Of a stretch of 42,570 nucleotides of DNA, positions 24,014-31,917 are shown in pieces (position 1 is the first letter of the stretch; each line of letters begins with the position of its first letter). The stretch is from NCBI GenBank assembly GCA_036525975.1, contig DATCZK010000089.1, positions 1-42,570 on the forward strand, in the 5' to 3' direction. Both the position numbers and the translations under genes were made by a program. Source of the stretch: Quisquiliibacterium sp036525975. Lineage in GTDB: Bacteria; Pseudomonadota; Gammaproteobacteria; Burkholderiales; Burkholderiaceae_E. Below the pieces are notes generated by a model. The model searched no databases. It was not told the DNA's origin and saw nothing but the letters and a program-made list of their open reading frames with translations.

Positions 24014-24064
24014 ATCTTAATCGCCCGGGCGGGGCCGGGCGGGATGCCCCTGTCTTGCTATGAT
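24014..24064. promoter_or_regulatory. Divergent promoter region between guaC and the formylglutamate hydrolase gene
   Basis: On the minus strand TAAGAT (24014-24019) is placed to serve guaC. On the plus strand TGCTATGAT (24056-24064) is an extended -10 that would start transcription near 24071. This excludes the in-frame ATG at 24060 as translation start and supports the ATG at 24093. No strong -35 boxes are seen. Confidence 0.4.
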
Positions 24065-24092
24065 CCGCCGTCATCCCGGGAAGGCCCCAACG

Positions 24093-24941
24093 ATGCAGGC
24101 ATACGTGCTCCGAGCGCCCCAGGGCGAGTCCGCGCCCCTGGTTCTCGACTCCCCTCACTCGGGCAGCGTGTTTCCCGAGGACTTCGGCCACGCCGTGAGC
24201 GAGCGCGAACTGCGCGACGGCGAAGACTTCCTGATCGACGAACTGTTCGGGACGGCGCCCGATCACGGGGCGACGCTGATCGCGGCCACCATTGCGCGCA
24301 CCTACGTCGACGTCAATCGCGCCGCCGACGACGTCGACGCCGAGCTGCTCGCGGGCCCGTGGCCGCATCCGGTTGCCGCCAGCGGCAAGTCGAGCCTCGG
24401 CAAGGCGCTGGTGTGGCGAACCCTCGACGACGGGCGCCCGATCTACGCGCGCAAGCTGGGCATCGACGAGATGCAACGGCGCATCGACCGCGTGCTCAGG
24501 CCCTACCAGGCCGCGGTGCGCGACGCGATCCACGCCGCGCACGCGGCGTTCGGCGTCGCCTATCACGTGAACTGCCACTCGATGAAGGCGGTCGCGGGCA
24601 AGATGTCCTCGGACGGCGAGGGGTCGCGTCGCGCCGACGTCGTGCTGGGCGACCGCGACGGCACGACCTGCGAGCCCGGGTTCACCGCGCTGGTGCGCGA
24701 GCTGTTCCGCGCGGCCGGCTACAGCGTCAAGGTCAACGACCCGTACAAGGGCGTGGAGCTGGTGCGGGCGTTCTCCGCGCCCCACCAGGGCCGGCACAGC
24801 CTGCAGATCGAGCTCAACCGCGCGCTGTACATGAACGGATCCGAGCTCGAGAAGGGCGCCAACTTCGACCGCCTGCGCGCCGACCTCGATCGCGTGATCG
24901 GCGAACTCGCCCGATACGCGAGGGACAAGCGCGCGCGCTGA
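24093..24941 (+). CDS. N-formylglutamate amidohydrolase family protein
   Basis: A 282-residue zinc-dependent deformylase-like protein. The family signature PLVLDSPHSGSVFPEDF lies near 17-33, an ARTYVDVNRAADDVD segment near 68-82, and the NCHSMKAVAGKM segment near 165-176 carries a probable metal ligand. In HutG-type enzymes it yields glutamate and formate. No histidine-utilisation genes are nearby. The ATG at 24093 is preceded by GGGAAGG and lies downstream of the extended -10. The next gene, an aspartoacylase/carboxypeptidase relative, follows 45 bp later. The two may act in sequence on an N-acyl amino acid or amide (inference). Confidence 0.85.
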   Translation: MQAYVLRAPQGESAPLVLDSPHSGSVFPEDFGHAVSERELRDGEDFLIDELFGTAPDHGATLIAATIARTYVDVNRAADDVDAELLAGPWPHPVAASGKSSLGKALVWRTLDDGRPIYARKLGIDEMQRRIDRVLRPYQAAVRDAIHAAHAAFGVAYHVNCHSMKAVAGKMSSDGEGSRRADVVLGDRDGTTCEPGFTALVRELFRAAGYSVKVNDPYKGVELVRAFSAPHQGRHSLQIELNRALYMNGSELEKGANFDRLRADLDRVIGELARYARDKRAR

Positions 24942-24986
24942 GCGCGCGCCGCACCCCCGACCCAACCCGAACTCGACCGCACCCCG

Positions 24987-26009
24987 ATGAAGAGCAACGA
25001 AGGCAACGCCAACCCCGAGCGTGCGGGCGCCGAGCGCCCGATCGCCGAGCGCCCGATCGAACTGAGCGCGCCCGACATCGCCCGCCACCGCCAGGGCAAC
25101 GCCGGCGTCGACTACGTGCACAGCTTCGACTCGGGCCGGCCCGGGCCGCAGGTGCTGGTGCAGGCACTGACGCACGGCAACGAGATCTGCGGCGCGATCG
25201 CGCTCGACTGGCTGCTGCGCGTGCAGGTGAAGCCCGCGCGCGGCCGGCTCACGCTCGCCTTCGCCAACGTCGAGGCCTTCTCGCGCTGGAACCCCGACGA
25301 CCCCGACCGTTCGCGCTACTGCGACGAGGACTACAACCGCGTCTGGGGCGACGACGCGCTGCGCGGCGCGCGCGACTCGATCGAACTGCGGCGCGCGCGC
25401 GCGCTGGCGCCGATCGTCGACTCGGCCGACTTCCTGCTCGACATCCACTCGATGCACGACGCCTGCCGGCCGATCATGGTCTGCGGCGTCACCGGCAAGG
25501 GCGGCGAGAAGTCGGCCGCGTTCTCGCGCAAGATCGGCGTGCCGGGCGACCTGCTGGTCGACACCGGGCACCCGGCGGGGCTGCGGATGATCGAGCGCGG
25601 GCCCTTCGGCAACCCGGCCGACCCGCGCACCGCGGTGCTGATCGAGTGCGGCCAGCACTGGGAGCGCTCCGCCGCCGACGTGGCGATCGACACCACGCTG
25701 CGCTTCCTCGCCGTAACGGGCGCGGTGGACGCGCAGTGGGCGCAGGCGCGGATGCCGCTGGCGCCCTCGCCCGGGCAGCGGCTGATCCGGGTGACCGAGC
25801 CGGTGGTGGCGCGCACGATGGGCTTTCGCTTCGAGCGCCCGTTCGCGGGGCTGGAAGTGATCGCGAAGGCCGGCGAACCGATCGCGCGCGACGGCGACAC
25901 CGTGTTCCGAACGCCCTACGACGACACCGTGCTGGTGATGCCGTCGATGGCGCACCTCAAGCCCGGCACGACGATGGTGCGCCTCGGGAAGATCGTGCCG
26001 CTCGACTAA
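24987..26009 (+). CDS. Succinylglutamate desuccinylase/aspartoacylase family (M14-like) protein
   Basis: A 340-residue zinc hydrolase. Zinc ligands are H63 and E66 in ALTHGNEICGA and H154 in LLDIHSMHD; a general-base glutamate is likely in VLIECGQHW. The C-terminal 80 residues form a beta-rich domain (EPVVARTMGFRFERPF, ending in GKIVPLD) as in AstE-type proteins. Members remove acyl or amide groups from amino acids. A repetitive, charged N-terminal stretch (ERPIAERPIELS) precedes the domain. It ends with a four-base convergent overlap with the cytochrome peroxidase gene. Confidence 0.85.
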   Translation: MKSNEGNANPERAGAERPIAERPIELSAPDIARHRQGNAGVDYVHSFDSGRPGPQVLVQALTHGNEICGAIALDWLLRVQVKPARGRLTLAFANVEAFSRWNPDDPDRSRYCDEDYNRVWGDDALRGARDSIELRRARALAPIVDSADFLLDIHSMHDACRPIMVCGVTGKGGEKSAAFSRKIGVPGDLLVDTGHPAGLRMIERGPFGNPADPRTAVLIECGQHWERSAADVAIDTTLRFLAVTGAVDAQWAQARMPLAPSPGQRLIRVTEPVVARTMGFRFERPFAGLEVIAKAGEPIARDGDTVFRTPYDDTVLVMPSMAHLKPGTTMVRLGKIVPLD

Positions 26010-27100
26010 CCGCGCGCCCGGGGCACGCACGGCACGCCGTGGGGCGGCGGCGTGCGCGCCGCGCCGCGCGCGTCGGTGAGCGTGCGCAGGAACGCCGCGA
26101 GGTCGGCCACCTCGTCCTCGGTGAGCGCGCGCCGTGGCGCGGGCGCGCCTGCCGCGCGCAGGGCGTGGGCCACCTGCAGGTAGCGCCGCACCACCTGCTC
26201 CAGCGTGTCGAGGCTGCCGTCGTGCAGGTAGGGCGGCGTGACGGCGACGTTGCGAAGGCTCGGCGTGCGAAACCGGCCCGCGCCTGCGCCCGGATCGGGC
26301 GGGCTGCCGGGGATGCCCAGGGCGGTGCCCGTGGCGTGGAACATGCCGTCGCTGAAGTTCGGACCGGCGTGACAGCCCGCGCAACCCGCGTCGCCGATGA
26401 ACAGCCGCAGCCCGCGCAGCGCGTCGGGCGGGTACTCGCTCGCCGCCGGGTGGTCTGCGCGCGCCACCGCGTCGCGAAACCGGTCGAACGGCGTCGGGCC
26501 GGTGGCGAGCGTCTCGACGAAGGCGGCGATCGCGCGCGCGATGTTCACGAGGATCGCCGGGTCGTCGGGGTCTTCGATCGCGCCGAACTGGCTCTCGTAG
26601 CGGCAGGCGATGTCCTGGTTCAGTCCGATGCGGCGCGCGACCAGCCTCGGGCTCGAATTCATCTCGTCGGGCTCGAGCAGCGGCCTGCGCGCCGCCCGCC
26701 AGAGGCTGTCGGTGGCCCCGCTCCAGCCGAAGCGCGACCGCAGGCCCAGGTTCGCCAGCGTGGGCGTGTTCCGGCGCGACGGTCCGATCGCCTGCGCGCG
26801 CGCCCTCAGGTCGGTCCAGGCCCGGTCGGGCTGGTGGCAGCTCGCGCAAGCCACGTAGCCGTTGCTCGAGAGCATCGAATCGAAGAACAGCCGCTGCCCG
26901 AACGCGATCGCCCGCCGGTCGCCCGACAAGGGATTGTCGCGATCCCGCGGCGCCGGGGCGGGCCACGGGCCGTGCGACAGCAGCCTCTTCGTCTCGTCGG
27001 CGCCGAGGTCTGGCGGGTGCGTCGCGGCCGCGTGGGCGCACAGCGCGATCAGTGCGAAGGCGCCCGCGTACACCGGCCACGGGGTGCGGCGGGGCTTCAT
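26006..27100 (-). CDS. Di-haem cytochrome c peroxidase / MauG family protein
   Basis: A 364-residue secreted protein with an N-terminal signal or anchor segment (PVYAGAFALIALCAHAAA, residues 9-26). Two haem-c motifs are present: CASCH in the first domain near 85-89 and CAGCH in the second near 239-243. Family segments GQRLFFDSMLSSNGYVACASCH, RNTPTLANLG and RFRTPSLRNVAVTPPYLHDGS agree. It may detoxify H2O2 in the periplasm or, like MauG, oxidise a partner protein. No amine dehydrogenase genes are nearby. The acidic AP-rich tail after residue 345 is likely disordered. Confidence 0.88.
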   Translation of the reverse strand: MKPRRTPWPVYAGAFALIALCAHAAATHPPDLGADETKRLLSHGPWPAPAPRDRDNPLSGDRRAIAFGQRLFFDSMLSSNGYVACASCHQPDRAWTDLRARAQAIGPSRRNTPTLANLGLRSRFGWSGATDSLWRAARRPLLEPDEMNSSPRLVARRIGLNQDIACRYESQFGAIEDPDDPAILVNIARAIAAFVETLATGPTPFDRFRDAVARADHPAASEYPPDALRGLRLFIGDAGCAGCHAGPNFSDGMFHATGTALGIPGSPPDPGAGAGRFRTPSLRNVAVTPPYLHDGSLDTLEQVVRRYLQVAHALRAAGAPAPRRALTEDEVADLAAFLRTLTDARGAARTPPPHGVPCVPRARG

Positions 27101-27112
27101 GCGAGCGATGAT

Positions 27113-27134
27113 GCCACCGCGCCGCGGCGGTGGC
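27113..27134. terminator. Perfect 8-bp hairpin after the PaaK-like gene
   Basis: GCCACCGC (27113-27120), a six-base loop and GCGGTGGC (27127-27134) form a strong stem between the end of the PaaK-like gene and the start of the cytochrome peroxidase gene, both on the minus strand. It lacks a T-run, so it may slow or process the transcript rather than be an intrinsic terminator. Confidence 0.4.
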
Positions 27135-27158
27135 GATCGCGGGCCCGGGGCACGCGCG

Positions 27159-28403
27159 TCAGTCGTACTTGCGGGCGTCCTCGATCACCTTGCCGTCGTT
27201 GGGCAGGGTGCCGCGCGCAACGAGCTCCACCTCGCCGCGCAGCTTGGTCACGTCGCGGATCGTCTCCACCACGCGCGCGGCGAGCCCCTCGGGCTCTCCG
27301 TCCACCTCGCAGCGAAGCGTCATCGCGTCGTCGGCCATCCGGCCGGTGACCACCAGCCGCGCGCGCGCGATCTCGGCGTGGCGCATCACGATCTGGGCCA
27401 CCTGCGCGGGGTGCACGAACATGCCGCGCACCTTGGTGGTCTGGTCGGCGCGGCCCATCCAGCCCTTGATGCGCACGTTGGTGCGCCCGCAGGGCGAGGG
27501 CCCCTCCATCACCGCCGAGAGGTCGCCCGTGGCGATGCGGATCATCGGGTACTCGGCGTTGAAGCTGGTCACGACCACCTCGCCCACCTCGCCGTCGGTC
27601 ACCGGCTCGCCGGTGCCGGGGCGCACGATCTCCAGGATCAGCTCCTCGTCGAGGATCATCCCTTCCATCGCCTCCGATTCGTAGGCGATGTTGCCCAGCT
27701 CCGCGGTGCCGTACCACTGCAGCACCGTCTCCATGCCCTGCTCGCGGAACCACGCGCGCAGGCTCGGCGGCAGGGCCTCGGCGCCGAGCAGCGCGCGCTT
27801 GAGCCTGGAGATGTCGGCGCCCGTCTCCTTGGCCTTCTCGACGATGATGCGCAGGAACGAGGGCGTGCCCACGAAGGCGTCGGGCCCGTACATGCGGATC
27901 AGCTCGATCTGCTGCTCGGTCTGCCCGATGCCGGCCGGAATCACCGCGCAGCCGATCGCGCGCGCGGCCGAATCCACCATCCACGCGCCGGGGGTGAGGT
28001 GGTAGCCGAAGCAGTTCTGCACGATCTGCCCGGGGCGCACGCCCGCGGCCCACATCGCGCGCGCGGCGCGCCAGGAGTTCTCGCGCACCGGTTCGGGCTC
28101 GAGGATCGGCCCGGGCGACATGAACAGCCGCCCCATCCGGCCCGGCTCGAGCGTGGCCAGGCCCCCGAAGGGCGGGCGCGCGTGCTGCAGCTCCTTGAGC
28201 CTGTCCTTGCGCAGCACCGGCAGCTGCGCGAGCGCCTTGCGCGACGAGATCGCCTGCGGGTCGACGCCCGCGAGCAGCTCGGCCCAGCCCGGCGCCTTCG
28301 CAACGGCGTGCGCCACCAGCCCCGGCAGGCGCGCCATCAGCGCGCCTTCGCGCGCCTCGGGGGCGCGGGTCTCGAGGTCGTCGTAGTAGGGGCTGCTGTT
28401 CAT
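27159..28403 (-). CDS. Phenylacetate-CoA ligase (PaaK) family protein
   Basis: A 414-residue AMP-forming CoA ligase. PaaK-type features are PFGGLATLEPGRMGRLFMSPGP near 77-98, VQNCFGYHLTPGAWMVDSAA near 125-144, EALPPSLRAWFREQG, the adenylate motif WYGTAELGNIAYE, and RIATGDLS. The C-terminal domain has KGWMGRADQTTKVRGMFVHPAQV, as in PaaK. Usual substrates are phenylacetate and related aryl acids. It is the last gene of the Liv-type transporter operon, which suggests it activates the imported acid. The start ATG at 28403 (MNSSPYYDDLET) aligns with the family. Confidence 0.87.
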   Translation of the reverse strand: MNSSPYYDDLETRAPEAREGALMARLPGLVAHAVAKAPGWAELLAGVDPQAISSRKALAQLPVLRKDRLKELQHARPPFGGLATLEPGRMGRLFMSPGPILEPEPVRENSWRAARAMWAAGVRPGQIVQNCFGYHLTPGAWMVDSAARAIGCAVIPAGIGQTEQQIELIRMYGPDAFVGTPSFLRIIVEKAKETGADISRLKRALLGAEALPPSLRAWFREQGMETVLQWYGTAELGNIAYESEAMEGMILDEELILEIVRPGTGEPVTDGEVGEVVVTSFNAEYPMIRIATGDLSAVMEGPSPCGRTNVRIKGWMGRADQTTKVRGMFVHPAQVAQIVMRHAEIARARLVVTGRMADDAMTLRCEVDGEPEGLAARVVETIRDVTKLRGEVELVARGTLPNDGKVIEDARKYD

Positions 28404-28445
28404 CGGGGCACGCTCTTCGCGTCGGTGGGCACGCGCGGGCACGCG

Positions 28446-29255
28446 TCAGAGCCAGCGCTTGCGCCGGCGGTAAGACTTCACGTCGCGGAACGACTGGCGC
28501 CCTTCCTTCGACACGCCGAGGTAGAACTCCTTGACGTCCTCGTTCTCGGCGAGCGCCCTCGCCTCGCCGTCCATCACGATGCGGCCGTTCTCGAGGATGT
28601 AGCCGTAGTCGGAGTACCTGAGCGCGACGTTGGTGTTCTGCTCGGCGAGCAGGAAGCTCACCTTCTCCTTCGTGTTGAGCTCGCGCACGATCTCGAAGAT
28701 CTCGGCCACCAGCTGCGGCGCCAGCCCCATCGAGGGCTCGTCGAGCATGATCATCGTCGGGCTGGCCATCAGCTCGCGGCCCACGGCCGTCATCTGCTGC
28801 TCGCCCCCGGAGGTGTAGCCCGACTGCGAGTTGCGCCGCTCCTTCAGGCGCGGGAAGTAGCTGTAGACCTTCTCGAGCGCGGCCCGGGTCTGGCTGCGGT
28901 CGAGCTTGCGGGTGTAGGCGCCGGTGAGCAGGTTCTCCTCCACCGTGAGGTGCGGAAAGCAGTGCCGGCCCTCCATCACCTGGATCACGCCCCGCTTGAC
29001 GAGGTCCGAGGGCGTGAGCGACTCGATGCGAGCGCCCTGGTATTCGATCGACCCTTTCGTGACCTCGCCGCGCTCGCCCTTGAGCAGGTTCGACACCGCG
29101 CGCAGCGTGGTCGTCTTGCCCGCGCCGTTGCCGCCGAGCAGCGCGACGATCTTGCCCTGGGGCACCGTGAGCGAGACGCCCTTGAGCACGAGGATCACGT
29201 GGTTGTAGATGACCTCGATGCCGTTGACGACGAGCAGGGCTGCGGGGCTGGTCAA
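28446..29255 (-). CDS. livF: Branched-chain amino acid-type ABC transporter ATP-binding protein LivF
   Basis: A 269-residue ATPase of the HAAT (Liv) family. Walker A is LLGGNGAGKTTT near 41-52, the Q-loop lies in VMEGRHCFPHLTVEEN, the signature is YTSGGEQQMTAVGREL, and Walker B is MIMLDEPSMGLAP. The start is set at the TTG at 29255 (MTSPAALLVV) because GGAGAG lies seven bases ahead; no ATG or GTG in frame precedes the domain closely. The C-terminal YRRRKRWL tail is basic. The gene is separated from the binding-protein gene by 189 bp filled with hairpins. Confidence 0.9.
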   Translation of the reverse strand: MTSPAALLVVNGIEVIYNHVILVLKGVSLTVPQGKIVALLGGNGAGKTTTLRAVSNLLKGERGEVTKGSIEYQGARIESLTPSDLVKRGVIQVMEGRHCFPHLTVEENLLTGAYTRKLDRSQTRAALEKVYSYFPRLKERRNSQSGYTSGGEQQMTAVGRELMASPTMIMLDEPSMGLAPQLVAEIFEIVRELNTKEKVSFLLAEQNTNVALRYSDYGYILENGRIVMDGEARALAENEDVKEFYLGVSKEGRQSFRDVKSYRRRKRWL

Positions 29256-29292
29256 GGCGAACTCTCCGAATGCATTTTCGACTGGCCTGAAT

Positions 29293-29349
29293 CGGTCCGT
29301 TTCGTGGCGGTCGCGGGCCGCTGGCTCGCGGCCGCCACGGAACGGACCG
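29293..29349. repeat. 27-bp hairpin between binding-protein gene and livF
   Basis: Arms at 29293-29319 and 29323-29349 pair over 27 positions with a three-base loop. Twenty-four pairs are Watson-Crick. The other three are G-U wobbles if the plus strand is transcribed, and mismatches in the minus-strand mRNA. It lies between two minus-strand genes of one transporter. This could stabilise the upstream binding-protein mRNA or cut transcription into livF, as intercistronic hairpins do in other transporter operons. Confidence 0.8.
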
Positions 29350-29350
29350 T

Positions 29351-29427
29351 CGGGAGAGCCGGCGCGCCCGGTGCCCTTGGGCACCCGCGACGCGCCGGGC
29401 GAGGCGGGCCGAGCCCGCCTTCTCCCG
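29351..29427. repeat. Branched hairpin element between binding-protein gene and livF
   Basis: An outer stem CGGGAGA/TCTCCCG (29351-29357, 29421-29427) encloses two hairpins. One is GGTGCCC-TT-GGGCACC (29370-29385), extended by GGCGCG/CGCGCC (29361-29366 and 29391-29396). The other is AGGCGGGC-CGA-GCCCGCCT (29402-29420). It starts two bases after the preceding hairpin and stops 18 bases short of the binding-protein stop codon. Confidence 0.75.
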
Positions 29428-29444
29428 GCGTTCCCGGTGCCGCG

Positions 29445-30788
29445 TTACATCACGTCCTTCGCGCAGTCACGCCGCGAGATCTTCTTCTCGGTCGCGTACT
29501 TCGCGGCGGTGCTCGCGATCAGCGGCTTGAGGATCTGCATGTCGGCCTCGTAGACCTTGGGCGCGACCACCCACTTGCCGCCGTCCCAGCTGTGGATCTG
29601 CGCGGTGGTTCCGCCCATGTGGTCGGCGCAGCTCGTGCTCAGCGGCTGCATGAAGCCCTCGAAACCGAGCGCCTTGATCTTGGCCGCGTCGATGTTCAGG
29701 TTCTCCAGGCCCCAGCGAACCTGCAGGCCGGTGAGCGGCTTATTGCCGAAGCGGCCCTGCGCGGTGCGCACCGCCTCCACCGCCATCATCCCCGAGACCA
29801 TGCCGCGGTTGTAGAGCACCTGGCCCACCTCGTCCTTCGGACCGGTGCCCTGCCCCTTGTCGTGCACGAACTTCATGATGTCCTGGTGCACCTTGCCCCG
29901 GCCCGCGGGCGCGAGGAAGGTGAGCGCGTTGTAGCCCTTGGCGCCGTCGCCGGCGGGAACCACGTCGGGCTCGGCGCCCGACCACCACACGCCGTACATC
30001 TTGTCGCGCGGATACCCGGTGGACACGGCTTCCTTGATCGAAGTGGAGTTCATCACCCCCCAGCCCCACAGGAACACGAAGTCGGGCCGGTCGCGGCGAA
30101 TCTGCAGCCACGCGGCCTTCTGCTCGACGCCCGGATGCGTGACCGGGACGAGCTGCACGTCGAAGCCGTGCAGCTTCCCGCGTTCCTGCAGCAGCGCGAT
30201 CGGCTCCTTGCCGTAGGGCGAATCGTGGTAGACGAGCGCGATCTTCTTGCCCTTGAGCTTGTCGATGCCGCCGAGCTTCTCGCCCACGTGCTGGACCAGG
30301 ATGTCGGAGGCAACCCAGTAGCTGCCGCCGAGGATGAAGTTCCACGGGAAGGTCTGCCCGTCGGCCGACTCGGAGCGCCCGTAGCCCGCCGTGATCAGCG
30401 GGATCTTGTCGTTCGGCACCTTGTCGGTGAGCGCGAAGGTGATGCCGGTGGACAGCGGCTGGAACACCGTGGCGCCGGTCGGGCCCTTGCCCTTGAGGCG
30501 CTCGTAGCACTCCACGCCGCGATCGGTGGCGTAACCGGTCTCGCACTCCTCGACCGTGATCTTCACGCCGTTGATGCCGCCGTCGCGCGCGTTGAGCAGC
30601 TTGAAGTAGTCGTGCATGCCGTTGGCGAACGGCACGCCGTTCGGGGCATACGCGCCGGTGCGATAGACGAGCATCGGAAAGAACTGCTCCTTGTCCTGCG
30701 CGAACGCGGGCGAGACCGGCGCTGCCGCCGCCACGGCGGCGGCGAACGCCGCCGCAACCGCCAGCTTGTTCGGGTTTGTCTTCCTCAT
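29445..30788 (-). CDS. Liv-type ABC transporter substrate-binding protein
   Basis: A 447-residue periplasmic binding protein of the LivK/HAAT family. The signal peptide covers about residues 1-31 (MRKTNPNK, a long Ala/Val stretch, cleavage after SPAFA). The mature start KEQFFPMLVYRTGAYAPNG and the ALVYHDSPYGKEPIALLQERG segment are typical of a subgroup linked to acyl-CoA ligase genes. Two cysteine pairs are possible (VEECETGYATDRGVECYE). The start ATG at 30788 has a perfect AAGGAGGT ribosome-binding site, suggesting high expression. The ligand is unknown; the flanking ligases point to an organic or aromatic acid rather than leucine. Confidence 0.9.
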   Translation of the reverse strand: MRKTNPNKLAVAAAFAAAVAAAAPVSPAFAQDKEQFFPMLVYRTGAYAPNGVPFANGMHDYFKLLNARDGGINGVKITVEECETGYATDRGVECYERLKGKGPTGATVFQPLSTGITFALTDKVPNDKIPLITAGYGRSESADGQTFPWNFILGGSYWVASDILVQHVGEKLGGIDKLKGKKIALVYHDSPYGKEPIALLQERGKLHGFDVQLVPVTHPGVEQKAAWLQIRRDRPDFVFLWGWGVMNSTSIKEAVSTGYPRDKMYGVWWSGAEPDVVPAGDGAKGYNALTFLAPAGRGKVHQDIMKFVHDKGQGTGPKDEVGQVLYNRGMVSGMMAVEAVRTAQGRFGNKPLTGLQVRWGLENLNIDAAKIKALGFEGFMQPLSTSCADHMGGTTAQIHSWDGGKWVVAPKVYEADMQILKPLIASTAAKYATEKKISRRDCAKDVM

Positions 30789-30834
30789 GTTGACCTCCTT
30801 GTTTGTAGTAGGACTTGATGAAACCACTGCTGCT

Positions 30835-31899
30835 CTAGTGCGGGAAGGGCCAGAGCCGCAACTTCTCCTTGCCGATCGACCACAGCCTCGCCAGGCCGTG
30901 AGGCTCGGCGATCAGGAAGAACACGATCAGCGAACCGAAGATCATGAACTCCAGGTGCGACGCCATCGCCGTCGAGATCGGGATCCCGAGCCACTCCGGC
31001 ACGCGGTTGAGCATGATCGGCAGGATCACGATGAACGCGGCGCCGAAAAAGCTCCCCATGATCGACCCCAGCCCCCCGATGATGATCATGAACAGCAGGT
31101 TGAGCGAGCGGTTCACGTCGAACGCCAGCGGCTCCCACGAGCCGAGGTGCACGAAGGCCCACATCGCGCCCGACACGCCGATGAAGAACGAGCTGATCGC
31201 GAACGCGGTGAGCTTGGCGTGGATCGGCCGGATGCCGATCACCTGCGCGGCCACGTCCATGTCGCGGATCGCCATCCAGGAGCGCCCGATGTGGCCGCGC
31301 ACGAGGTTCTTGGCGAGCAGCGCGAAGATCGCGACCACCGCCACGCAGAACAGGTACTTCTGCACCGGGCTCACCACGTCGAGCCCGAACACCGAGAGCC
31401 TGGGCACCGACACCGAGCCCGAAGGCGAGTTGTTCGTGAACCACCCGACCCGCGAGAACACCCAGTCGGAGAAGAACTGCGCCGCGAGGGTGGCCACCGC
31501 GAGGTAAAGGCCGCGGATGCGCAGGCTCGGAATCCCGAACAGGATGCCGACGAGCATCGCGCACACGCCCCCGAGCACGAGCGCGAGCAGCAGGTTCATC
31601 TCGGGCACCCGCACGAAGAAGTTGTACGCGCCGTAGGCGCCCACCGCCATGAACGCGCCCGAGCCGAGCGAGATCTGCCCGCAGTAGCCCACGAGCAGGT
31701 TCAGGCCGATCGCGGCCAGCGACAGGATCACGAACGGGATCAGGATCGCCCTGAACAGGTACTCGCTCGCGAACATCGGCAGCCCGACGAAGGCGACCAG
31801 CAGCAGCCCGATCACGAACCAGCGGTCCTGCATGATCGGGAAGATCTGCTGATCCGCCCGGTAGGTGGCCTTGAATTGTCCGTTTTCCCGATAGAGCAT
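30835..31899 (-). CDS. livM: Branched-chain amino acid-type ABC transporter permease LivM
   Basis: A 354-residue inner-membrane permease with about nine or ten hydrophobic segments. LivM features are ILSLAAIGLNLLVGYCGQISLGSGAFMAVGAYGA near 58-91 and the GRSWMAIRDMDVAAQVIGI loop near 225-243 that contacts the ATPases. The N-terminal 25 residues (MLYRENGQFKATYRADQQIF) are a hydrophilic extension seen in the ligase-linked subgroup. It lies 46 bp upstream of the binding-protein gene and 18 bp after livH. Confidence 0.92.
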   Translation of the reverse strand: MLYRENGQFKATYRADQQIFPIMQDRWFVIGLLLVAFVGLPMFASEYLFRAILIPFVILSLAAIGLNLLVGYCGQISLGSGAFMAVGAYGAYNFFVRVPEMNLLLALVLGGVCAMLVGILFGIPSLRIRGLYLAVATLAAQFFSDWVFSRVGWFTNNSPSGSVSVPRLSVFGLDVVSPVQKYLFCVAVVAIFALLAKNLVRGHIGRSWMAIRDMDVAAQVIGIRPIHAKLTAFAISSFFIGVSGAMWAFVHLGSWEPLAFDVNRSLNLLFMIIIGGLGSIMGSFFGAAFIVILPIMLNRVPEWLGIPISTAMASHLEFMIFGSLIVFFLIAEPHGLARLWSIGKEKLRLWPFPH

Positions 31900-31917
31900 T
31901 TGGTTCCCGTCGCCTCG

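Noticed and set aside
24060..24092. Upstream ATG at 24060 as start of the formylglutamate hydrolase gene
   Set aside because: It overlaps an extended -10 (TGCTATGAT), and the ATG at 24093 has a ribosome-binding site and the conserved N-terminus.
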